Positions 7,402-14,360 of a stretch of 16,410 nt of DNA are shown here, one piece after another. Position 1 is the first letter of the stretch, and every line of letters starts with the position of its first letter. This stretch comes from Betaproteobacteria bacterium. GTDB taxonomy: Bacteria; Pseudomonadota; Gammaproteobacteria; Burkholderiales; Rhodocyclaceae. The stretch is taken from assembly GCA_028065725.1 (NCBI GenBank), contig JAPTVL010000082.1, positions 1 to 16,410 on the forward strand, given 5' to 3'. The position numbers were made by a program, and so were the translations under genes. The notes beneath the pieces were generated by a model that did no database searches, was not told the origin of the DNA, and worked only from the letters and a program-made list of their open reading frames with translations.

Positions 7402-9300
7402 ATGACGCAGGTTGATCAACTGAAACTCAGCAGCCAGCTGCCCTCGCCTCGCGGGGTCGCACTGGCAATACTTGAGTTGTTCCGGCGCGAAAATGCGACG
7501 CTGGGCGAAATTGCACGGGTCGTGCAGACCGACCCTGCGCTGTCCGGCCGGCTGATCAAGCTGACCAACACCGCTTCGCACATCGCACGTCCGGTGGTAT
7601 CGGTGAAGGAAGCCGTTGTGCGCCAGGGCATTGCGACGGTGCACCATCTGGCGCTGGGGTTTTCGCTGGTGGACCAGTACCGCGAGGGCGCCTGCAAGGC
7701 GTTTGACTACAACGGATACTGGTCGCACTCGCTGCTGATGGCCCTGAGCATGCAGGCCCTGGGAGCGCGGGTGCATGTGGCGGCAGCGGACGAACTCTTT
7801 GTCTGCGGCCTGCTGGCGCAAGTAGGGAAGCTGGCACTGGCGACGGCATATCCCGATGAGTACAACACGGTTCTGTTGGCGCAGCACGCCGATCCTGCGC
7901 AAGACCTCACCGCCCATGAACGGACCCGCCTGGAAACCGACCATATCGAGATGGGCATCGCCATGCTGGCTGACTGGGGCATGCCCAAGGCCTTCACCGG
8001 ACCGCTTAGCCACTACGAAGCCCCGGATCATCCAAGCTATCCCCATGATTCGCGCGCCAACAGCCTGATGCTGATGCTGCGCTTGTCGCATCGACTGGCC
8101 GATCTCGGGCTGGCCGCTGCCGACGTGCGCCCCAGGCTGCTGAATGAATGGATGACGCTGGCAGCCGAGCTCGACATTCCGCAGGAAGCCGCAGGACCCT
8201 TTATCGACGAAGTCATCGACAACTGGCGGGAATGGAGCGAACTGCTGAAAATTCCGGCCGCTGCGCTGCCCTCGTTTACTGAAATCTGCCACGGCCATCC
8301 CGCGCCAGACGAAGGCGAGGCGGAGGCTGGCATACCGCTGCGCATCGTGGTGGCGAACGGCAACAACGCCATCCGCCACACCACCATGGCCTTGCTGGCC
8401 GAGTACGGCGAGCACACCATCTATCCGGCAGAAAACGGCAACGCTGCGCTGGCGCTGGCGATGGAAGTGCTGCCCCACGTCATCATCGCGCATGTCGACC
8501 TGCCGCTGCTCGACGGCCTGGAGTTGTGCCAGGCCCTGCGCGCGACCGACGAAGGCCGCCGCATGCATCTCCTGATGACGTCCGACAAGCACGGTGAAGA
8601 ACAGTGGTCCCGCGCCTATGAGGCAGGCGCCGATGGCTATCTGCCCAGCACGCTCGGCGCCAAGGGCCTGCATACCCGGCTGCATGCCGCGCAACGCCTG
8701 GCCCAGCTGCAGGCCGCCTGGGAAAAGGATCGCACGCAGCTTCGCCAGATTGCGGCCGAACTGGCGGTCGCCAACCGGCGGCTGGCCAACGCCGCGCTGA
8801 CCGACCAATTGACGGGGCTGCCCAACCGCCGCTCGGCCATGGATCAGCTCGAGCAGGCCTGGAGCGCCGCATCGCGCTCCGGGTTGCCGCTTTCGGTCAT
8901 GGTGATCGACATCGACCATTTCAAGCACATCAACGACAGCTATGGCCACGCCGCCGGCGATACGGTATTGCGCGAGGCCTCGGCCCTCCTGCGCGCCTCT
9001 GCGCGCCGGGAAGACGGCGTCTGCCGCATCGGCGGCGAGGAGTTCCTGGTCATTTGCCCCAACACCGATCTCAAGTCCGCGATGCTGTCGGCCGAACGCC
9101 TGCGCACGAACCTGAACGAAAAACGGATTGCGATCGGAAAAACGAAAAGAACCCTCACAGTCAGCATCGGCGTGGCCACGCGTGATCCCGGCACCGTCGA
9201 CATGGACGCGCTGGTGAGCATCGCCGACCAGGGGCTTTATGCCGCCAAGGAGGCCGGCCGCAACCAGACCTGCACCCGGCAGCAGATTCCGTTGAATTGA
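7402..9300 (+). CDS. HDOD / degenerate receiver / GGDEF diguanylate cyclase
   Basis: This 632-aa signalling protein should make cyclic di-GMP from two GTP. Residues 1-290 are an HDOD domain (PSPRGVALAILELF; VVQTDPALSGRLIKLTN). Residues 312-430 have a receiver fold. A short coiled linker (about 432-465) leads to a GGDEF domain starting LTDQLTGLPNRR. The active site is GGEEF (544-548), preceded at the right spacing by an inhibitory I-site R535-x-x-D538, so the cyclase looks active and product-inhibited. The receiver lacks the Asp phospho-acceptor: His364 stands there (IIAHVDLPLLDG), and the N-terminal acidic pair is replaced by Ala-Asn. The start at 7402 is chosen for the AGGGGG site (7392-7397). 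ATG 7384 in the same frame is an alternative; the frame is also open back to TTG 7204. The gene converges on the Pat-type gene with an 11-base gap. Confidence 0.93.
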   Translation: MTQVDQLKLSSQLPSPRGVALAILELFRRENATLGEIARVVQTDPALSGRLIKLTNTASHIARPVVSVKEAVVRQGIATVHHLALGFSLVDQYREGACKAFDYNGYWSHSLLMALSMQALGARVHVAAADELFVCGLLAQVGKLALATAYPDEYNTVLLAQHADPAQDLTAHERTRLETDHIEMGIAMLADWGMPKAFTGPLSHYEAPDHPSYPHDSRANSLMLMLRLSHRLADLGLAAADVRPRLLNEWMTLAAELDIPQEAAGPFIDEVIDNWREWSELLKIPAAALPSFTEICHGHPAPDEGEAEAGIPLRIVVANGNNAIRHTTMALLAEYGEHTIYPAENGNAALALAMEVLPHVIIAHVDLPLLDGLELCQALRATDEGRRMHLLMTSDKHGEEQWSRAYEAGADGYLPSTLGAKGLHTRLHAAQRLAQLQAAWEKDRTQLRQIAAELAVANRRLANAALTDQLTGLPNRRSAMDQLEQAWSAASRSGLPLSVMVIDIDHFKHINDSYGHAAGDTVLREASALLRASARREDGVCRIGGEEFLVICPNTDLKSAMLSAERLRTNLNEKRIAIGKTKRTLTVSIGVATRDPGTVDMDALVSIADQGLYAAKEAGRNQTCTRQQIPLN

Positions 9301-9305
9301 TCCCG

Positions 9306-9327
9306 ATCGCGCTACAACGCGCGCGAT
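9306..9327. terminator. Weak hairpin between convergent genes
   Basis: ATCGCGC (9306-9312) and GCGCGAT (9321-9327) form a 7-bp stem with an 8-base loop in the 11-base gap and the end of the Pat-type gene. It is GC-rich but has no T-run on either strand, so it may act as a weak or Rho-assisted bidirectional stop, or be chance. Confidence 0.25.
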
Positions 9328-11990
9328 ATCTTCCGCACCGCCTCATCCTCGGGGTGCGGCTCGACACGGAAGCCCAGTGCCTCCACCAGCTTCAGCATCG
9401 GGCGGTTGGTTTTAAGCACTTCGCCCTCCATCACCTTGAGGCCCCTGCCGCGCGCCACGTCCATCAGCACGTCCATCAGTTTGTGGCCGATCCCCTGCTT
9501 CTGCCACTGGTCGTTGACCACCAGGGCGAATTCGCAGGTCTCGCCATCCGGATTGATGGCATAGCGCGCCACGCCGAGTTCCACTTCCCGACCGTCGAGC
9601 TCGGTCAGCGCCAGCAGCGCCATTTCGCGCGTGTAGTCGATCTGGGTCAGGCGCGCCAGCTCGACCGGCGAAAGTTCGCTCAGCGAATCCATGAAGCGGA
9701 AATACTTGGTTTCCTCGGACAGGCTCTTCACGAAACCCTGGGTCAGTTCGGCGTCTTCCGGGCGGATCGGGCGAATCAGCACATCGTTGCCGCTGGGCAG
9801 TTGCCAGTGCGTCACCAGATGCGCCGGATAGGGATGAATCGCCATGTGCCCGTAGCGGTCGGCCGTCGGCACGCGCGGCGCGATGACGATGCGGGCATCC
9901 AGGGCCAGCGCACCGTGTTCATCCACCAGCAAGGGATTGATGTCCATTTCTTCCAGCCACGGCAGCTCGCAGACCATTTCCGACAGGCGCAGCAGCACGT
10001 TTTCCAGCGCCGCCATGTCGATCGGCGGACGGTTGCGGAACGGTCCCAGCAAGGTGGCCACGCGGGTGCGCTGAATCAGGTCGCGCGCCAGCAGACGGTT
10101 CAGCGGCGGCAAGGTGACGGCGCGATCCTGGAACGCTTCGACATCGACGCCGCCGGCGCCGAACACGATCACCGGCCCCAGCACCGGGTCCGACGTCATG
10201 CCCAGCAGCACCTCGCGCGCATGCGGACGCGCCACCATCGGCTCGACCACAATGCCTTCAAGGGTGGCATCGGGACGCAGCCGCTTCACATCGGCGAGCA
10301 TCTCGCCGAAGGCCGACCGCACCGCCTGGCCGCTCGACAAGCCGAGGCGCACGCCGTTGACGTCGGACTTGTGCGTGATGTCCGGCGAGTTGATCTTCAG
10401 CGCCACCGGAAAGCCCATCTGCTGGGCCATCAGCATCGCTTCCATCGGATCGCGCGCGATCATGGTCTGTGCGATCGGGATGTGGAAAGCCGCCAGCAGC
10501 GCCTTCGATTCCACCTCGTTCAACAGATGGCGGCCGTGCGCCAGCGCGCTCTCGATGATCAGGCGCGCACCCTCGACGTCCGGTGCGGCCTGCTGCGACA
10601 GCGGCCCCGGCGTCTGCATCAGCAGGCGCTGGTTTTCATAAAAGGCGGAAAGAAAGGAAAACACCTCGACCGCCGGTTCCGGCGTGGCGAAGTAGGGTAT
10701 CCCGGCCTGCTTGAACAGGCGGCGGCCCTCGAACACCTGTGCCTCGCCCATCCAGCAGGTCAGCACCGGCTTGCTCGATGTCTTCGCCACGTCGATCACA
10801 GCCTGGGCCGCCTCGGATGGCCGGGTCATCGCCTGCGGCGTCAGCATCGCCAGCACGCCATCGACGTTGGCGTCGGCGAGGCAGGCGTCCACCGCCGCGC
10901 GATAGCGCTCGGCAGTCGCATCGCCGATGATGTCGAGCGGATTGGCCTGCGACCAGTTGGGCGGCAACACGCCATTGAGCATCTCGATCGTCGCCGGCGA
11001 CAACTCGGCCATGCGCACCCCCAGGTCCACCGCGAGGTCGGTTGCCATGACGCCGGGGCCGCCGCCGTTGGTGACGATGGCGAGGCGGTTGCCGGTGGGC
11101 CTGATGTGAGTGGACAGCGCCCGCGCCGAGGCGAACAGCTGCAGGATGGTATTGACCCGAACCACGCCGGCGCGCCGAACCAGCGCGTCGAACACCGCAT
11201 CCGATCCCACCAGCGCGCCGGTATGCGACTGCACCGCCTTGGCCCCCGTTGCGTGGCGCCCCACCTTGACCATGACGACGGGCTTGAAGCGGGCAGTCGC
11301 GCGCAGCGCGCTCATGAAGCGGCGTGCGTCGCGTATGCCCTCGATGTAGAGCAGGATGCCACGGGTCTGGGTGTCGACGGCGAGGTAGTCGAGGATCTCG
11401 CCGAAATCGAGGTCGGCCGATGCCCCGGTGGAAATCACGCTGGAAAAGCCGATGCCGTTGGTTTCCGCCCAGTCCATCATCGCGGTGCAGATTGCGCCGG
11501 ATTGCGACACCAGCGCGAGGTCGCCGGACAGCGTCGCGCCCTGGCTGAAGGTGGCGTTCAACCCGATCGACGGCCGCTGGATACCGAGACAGTTGGGGCC
11601 GATGAAACGGATGCCGTACTTCTTCGCCACCGCCGTCAGGGATGCTTCCAGCGCCGCACCCTTCGCGCCCACCTCGCGAAAGCCGGCGGACAGCACGATG
11701 GCATGGCGGATGCCGCGCTGGCCGCATTCCTCCATGATCTGCGCCACGGTCGGCGCCGGCGTGGCAATCAGCGCCAGTTCCGGGATGGCCGGCAATTCGC
11801 TCGCGGAGGCATGGCAGCGCACGCCGAACACCGTCTCGTGCTTGGGATTGACCGGGTACACCTCGCCCTTGTAGCCGGCATGGCGCAGGTTCCTGAACAG
11901 GGTGCCGGCGACCGAGTCCTCGCGTTCGCTGGCGCCGAAGACCGCCACCGAGCGGGCGTTGAACAGGGGGTACAGATAGTGTCTGGACAT
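9312..11990 (-). CDS. Pat-type protein: NDP-forming acyl-CoA synthetase domains plus GNAT acetyltransferase
   Basis: This 892-aa protein has the architecture of Pat/YfiQ lysine acetyltransferases, which inactivate acetyl-CoA synthetase and other enzymes by acetylating a lysine. Domain order is CoA-binding (about 1-130, SVAVFGASEREDSVAG), ligase-CoA (GPNCLG at 131-136), ATP-grasp (about 480-705, PVALKINSPDITHKSD) and C-terminal GNAT (about 735-892). The GNAT acetyl-CoA loop is Q830-K-Q-G-I-G835, and Glu820 (CEFALVV) is a candidate catalytic base. The ligase part keeps His256 in QSHTGALVGSD, the position of the phospho-His in active NDP-forming acetyl-CoA synthetases. As I recall, enterobacterial Pat lacks it. 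The start has only a poor ribosome site, but the N-terminus fits the family. It is divergent from the deacetylase-like gene with a 121-base gap. Confidence 0.92.
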   Translation of the reverse strand: MSRHYLYPLFNARSVAVFGASEREDSVAGTLFRNLRHAGYKGEVYPVNPKHETVFGVRCHASASELPAIPELALIATPAPTVAQIMEECGQRGIRHAIVLSAGFREVGAKGAALEASLTAVAKKYGIRFIGPNCLGIQRPSIGLNATFSQGATLSGDLALVSQSGAICTAMMDWAETNGIGFSSVISTGASADLDFGEILDYLAVDTQTRGILLYIEGIRDARRFMSALRATARFKPVVMVKVGRHATGAKAVQSHTGALVGSDAVFDALVRRAGVVRVNTILQLFASARALSTHIRPTGNRLAIVTNGGGPGVMATDLAVDLGVRMAELSPATIEMLNGVLPPNWSQANPLDIIGDATAERYRAAVDACLADANVDGVLAMLTPQAMTRPSEAAQAVIDVAKTSSKPVLTCWMGEAQVFEGRRLFKQAGIPYFATPEPAVEVFSFLSAFYENQRLLMQTPGPLSQQAAPDVEGARLIIESALAHGRHLLNEVESKALLAAFHIPIAQTMIARDPMEAMLMAQQMGFPVALKINSPDITHKSDVNGVRLGLSSGQAVRSAFGEMLADVKRLRPDATLEGIVVEPMVARPHAREVLLGMTSDPVLGPVIVFGAGGVDVEAFQDRAVTLPPLNRLLARDLIQRTRVATLLGPFRNRPPIDMAALENVLLRLSEMVCELPWLEEMDINPLLVDEHGALALDARIVIAPRVPTADRYGHMAIHPYPAHLVTHWQLPSGNDVLIRPIRPEDAELTQGFVKSLSEETKYFRFMDSLSELSPVELARLTQIDYTREMALLALTELDGREVELGVARYAINPDGETCEFALVVNDQWQKQGIGHKLMDVLMDVARGRGLKVMEGEVLKTNRPMLKLVEALGFRVEPHPEDEAVRKISRAL

Positions 11991-12056
11991 GGCTTGGGAG
12001 GCTGGCTCACACGTAAAATGACCATTCAGGGATCGGCCTATGCTAGGTCATCCCCT

Positions 12057-12085
12057 GTTACAGCGCCATCCTGCCGGGCTATAGT
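12057..12085 (+). promoter_or_regulatory. Putative promoter of the deacetylase-like gene
   Basis: GTTACA (12057-12062, 4/6 to TTGACA) and TATAGT (12080-12085, 5/6 to TATAAT) are separated by 17 bases. Initiation near 12092 would leave a leader of about 20 bases before ATG 12112, which has no clear Shine-Dalgarno site. Found by eye in the shared divergent region. Confidence 0.4.
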
Positions 12086-12111
12086 TCTCTCATTGCCTCC
12101 GCCGCCGCGCC

Positions 12112-13035
12112 ATGCACACCGCCTATATCACCCACCCCAGCTACCTGCAGCACGACATGGGGCACTGGCATCCGGAAAGTCCCGCGCGCCTGCGCGCCAT
12201 CGATGACCGCCTGCATGCCGCGCATCTCTACGATCACCTGGCGCATCACGAGGCCACTCGGGCGCATCGCAGCCAGCTGCTGCGGGTACACGACGCCGCA
12301 TATATCGACTTCGTCGAAGCCGCCTCGCCCACCGAAGGCTTTCAGGCGCTCGACCCCGACACCAGCATGAATCCACATACCCTGGACGCCGCCTACCATG
12401 CCGCCGGCGGCGCGGCCATGGCGGTGGATCTGGTGATGCGCGGCGAAGCGAACAACGCCTTCGTCGCCTGCCGCCCGCCCGGACACCACGCCACCCGCAA
12501 CCAGGCGATGGGCTTCTGCTTCTTCAACAACGTCGCCGTGGCCGCCGCGCACGCGCTCGAACAGCACGGGATGGAGCGGGTCGCCATCGTGGACTTCGAC
12601 GTCCACCACGGCAACGGCACCGAGGACATTTTCCGTGACGATCCTCGCTTGATGCTGTGCTCCACCTTCCAGCACCCCTTCTACCCCCACTGCGGTGCCG
12701 ACACCGTCAGCGGACACATCGTCAATGTTCCGCTGCCCGCGGGCACCACCGGCAACACCTACCGTGCAGCCTTCACCGAGAAAATCCTGCCGCGGCTGGA
12801 CGCCTTCCGGCCGCGGATGCTGTTTTTCTCCGCCGGCTTCGATGGGCATCGCGAAGACGACATGGCGCAATTCGGCCTGGTGGAAGCGGATTACGCCTGG
12901 ATCACCGAGCAGGTCATGGAGGTCGCCGCGCGCCACGCCGAAAACCGCATCGTCTCGGTACTGGAGGGCGGTTACGACCTCAGCGCGCTGGGACGCAGCG
13001 TGGCGGCGCACATCAAGACGCTCGCAGGCCTGTAG
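12112..13035 (+). CDS. Histone deacetylase-like (class II, AcuC/HDAH-type) amidohydrolase
   Basis: This 307-aa zinc-dependent deacylase of the arginase/deacetylase fold has all family motifs. They are RPPGHHA (121-127, with the catalytic His pair 125-126), FFNNVAVAA (137-145), DFDVHHGNGT (161-170), SAGFDGH (240-246) and LEGGYDL (284-290, transition-state Tyr288). The zinc ligands by family alignment are D163, H165 and D244, and all are present. In bacteria, members remove acetyl groups from proteins such as acetyl-CoA synthetase (AcuC) or from polyamines and small amides. Divergence from the Pat-type acetyltransferase makes protein deacetylation the best guess for its role (inference). No signal peptide is seen, so it is cytoplasmic. 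Confidence 0.95.
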   Translation: MHTAYITHPSYLQHDMGHWHPESPARLRAIDDRLHAAHLYDHLAHHEATRAHRSQLLRVHDAAYIDFVEAASPTEGFQALDPDTSMNPHTLDAAYHAAGGAAMAVDLVMRGEANNAFVACRPPGHHATRNQAMGFCFFNNVAVAAAHALEQHGMERVAIVDFDVHHGNGTEDIFRDDPRLMLCSTFQHPFYPHCGADTVSGHIVNVPLPAGTTGNTYRAAFTEKILPRLDAFRPRMLFFSAGFDGHREDDMAQFGLVEADYAWITEQVMEVAARHAENRIVSVLEGGYDLSALGRSVAAHIKTLAGL

Positions 13036-13061
13036 GCTGCCTGCGCCCCCGCGGCACGGCC

Positions 13062-13497
13062 GGACAGCCTTTAGACCTGTTCAACCGCCAGTATTTCATC
13101 GAACACCTGCAGCAGCGGATGAACACCCTGGGCGAAAGCGGCGCGTTCTCCTACCTGCTCCTCATCGACCTGGACCACTTCAAGACCGTCAACGATTCCC
13201 TTGGGCACGATGTCGGCGACCGCCTTCTGCAAAGCGTCGTCGCGCGCCTGCAGCAACAGGTCGCGGAAGGCTGCGTGGTGGCGCGTCTCGGCGGGGACGG
13301 GTTCATCATCACCGGCTGCAATTTTTCGGACCGGCAGGCGTGCGAAGAGGCCGCGATGGACACCTCCGAACGGCTGCTCGCAAGCCTGAAGGAGCCCTAC
13401 ATCGTCACCGGCTACTCCTCTCTCAGCTATCTCAATCAGCTCCCGCTCGACGAGATCAAGATCGATCGCGCCTTTGTCAGCGCGCTCGGGCAGCCGC
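13062..13497 (+). pseudogene. Remnant of a GGDEF-EAL signalling gene
   Basis: One open frame encodes a truncated GGDEF domain (LDLFNRQYF; LIDLDHFKTVNDSLGHDVGD; ARLGGDGF). At about 13406/13407 it joins directly to the late part of an EAL domain, TGYSSLSYLNQLPLDEIKID. Roughly 300 residues that normally lie between these two segments are missing, including the EAL motif itself. The N-terminal part is also lost: the usual DxLTGLxNR segment is damaged at QPLDLFNRQ. The GGDEF motif reads GGDGF. There is no good start codon with a ribosome site; ATG 13119 is the only in-frame candidate near the GGDEF part. Beyond AFVSALGQP the frame runs antisense into the neighbouring cytochrome gene. It is a dead gene fragment, left after deletion. 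Confidence 0.82.
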
Positions 13498-13523
13498 GCC
13501 CGTTTGCTCTCCGTACTCCTGAA

Positions 13524-13847
13524 TCAATACTTCAGGGTCAGTCCCTTCTGCTTGGAGAAATACATCGCCAGATCGAGCATGTCGGCATCGGACAGGGTCT
13601 GCACCTGGCCGGCCATGATGGGGTTGGCCCGCTTGCCCGACTTGTAATCCTTCAGCGAGTGATAAAGGTAATCGCGGTTCTGGCCGGCCAGCTTGGGAAA
13701 GGAGGGCACGCTGCTGACGCCGTCCGCACCGTGACAGGCCGCGCACGTGGCAGACTTGGCCTTGCCCGCTTCGTAGTTGCCCTTGGCGTGAACCGGCAGT
13801 GAAAAACCCAGCGTGACTGTAGAGAGGATGAACACTATTTTTTTCAT
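13524..13847 (-). CDS. Small class I cytochrome c (monohaem), downstream of pair
   Basis: This 107-aa protein has a Sec signal peptide (MKKIVFILSTVTLGFSLPVHA, cleavage after about residue 21), so it acts in the periplasm as an electron carrier. Haem attachment is C35-A-A-C-H39. The axial Met is probably M78 in ANPIMAGQ. PKLAGQNRDYL and the C-terminal LSDADMLDLAMYFSKQ are typical of cytochrome c4/c553-like domains. A GAGGA ribosome site precedes ATG 13847 by 7 bases. It lies 14 bases after the other cytochrome gene, which it resembles along its length, so a tandem duplication and a shared transcript are likely. The partner oxidase or reductase is not evident. Confidence 0.93.
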   Translation of the reverse strand: MKKIVFILSTVTLGFSLPVHAKGNYEAGKAKSATCAACHGADGVSSVPSFPKLAGQNRDYLYHSLKDYKSGKRANPIMAGQVQTLSDADMLDLAMYFSKQKGLTLKY

Positions 13848-13861
13848 GATGTTGTCCTCGA

Positions 13862-14197
13862 TTATTTGGCCGGGCCGCTGTACGACGACGCGTAATAGGC
13901 CGCAAGGTCTTCCATGTCCTGCTCGGACAGGCTGCCCGCGATCCCCTTCATGCTGGGATGGCTGCGCTCGCCGCTCTTGTAGGCCTTGAGCGCCGCCACG
14001 ATATATTCCGCGTGCTGTCCGCCCAGCTTGGGAACACTGTAGACAGTAGGATAGGCAGTGCGCCAGCCGGCAATTCCGTGGCAGCCGGCACACATCGAGG
14101 TTTTGACTTGTCCGGCCTTGGGGTCGCCCGCTGCCTGTATCGGCAGGGCCAACGCCATCAGCACGGACGCGCACAGCGTCATCGTGGTGGTTTTCAT
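13862..14197 (-). CDS. Small class I cytochrome c (monohaem), first of pair
   Basis: This 111-aa periplasmic electron carrier has a signal peptide (MKTTTMTLCASVLMALALP, cleaved near QAAG). The haem motif is C36-A-G-C-H40, and the probable axial Met is M83 in HPSMKGI. PKLGGQHAEYI and LSEQDMEDLAAYYAS align with the second cytochrome, but a short insert (AGWRTAYPTVYS) follows the haem site. It is the first gene of a two-gene minus-strand unit. The ribosome site GAGGAA sits close to ATG 14197. The upstream -10 TATAAT sits about 60 bases before the start. Confidence 0.93.
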   Translation of the reverse strand: MKTTTMTLCASVLMALALPIQAAGDPKAGQVKTSMCAGCHGIAGWRTAYPTVYSVPKLGGQHAEYIVAALKAYKSGERSHPSMKGIAGSLSEQDMEDLAAYYASSYSGPAK

Positions 14198-14226
14198 CTT
14201 CCTCGCTCTCTTTGGTTGAATTGTCG

Positions 14227-14287
14227 TTGACCCCGTCTGACGCAGGGCTTGACCCAAATTATAAAACCGGACCCCCTGTTTGACGAA
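14227..14287 (-). promoter_or_regulatory. Putative promoter and TTGACCC repeats upstream of the cytochromes
   Basis: Reading the minus strand, a perfect TATAAT lies at 14258-14263. The -35 side is weak (TTCGTC, 14282-14287, 18-base spacer), so an activator may be needed. Two direct TTGACCC copies on the plus strand (14227-14233 and 14249-14255) are 22 bases apart, about two helical turns, near or just after the expected start site. They could be an operator; no factor can be named. Confidence 0.4.
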
Positions 14288-14300
14288 CGCCTCCCATGGC

Positions 14301-14346
14301 AAAAATCCTTTTATACCAATGGTTTATAGTATTATTCGTTAATATG
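14301..14346. promoter_or_regulatory. AT-rich segment upstream of the SulP gene
   Basis: This AT-rich block stands out from the GC-rich surroundings and contains an imperfect dyad, TATACC-AAT-GGTTTATA (14312-14328). TATAGT (14325-14330) or TAATAT (14340-14345) could be a -10 box, but neither has a convincing -35 partner. It is the likely promoter or operator zone for the transporter, without further detail. Confidence 0.3.
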
Positions 14347-14360
14347 CTTCTGGAGTTTGT

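Noticed and set aside
9297..12206. Very long plus-strand open frame (969 codons) opposite the Pat-type gene
   Set aside because: Its translation is rich in His, Arg and Gln with no recognisable domain, and the opposite strand encodes a full Pat-type protein. It is an antisense artefact of high GC at third codon positions.
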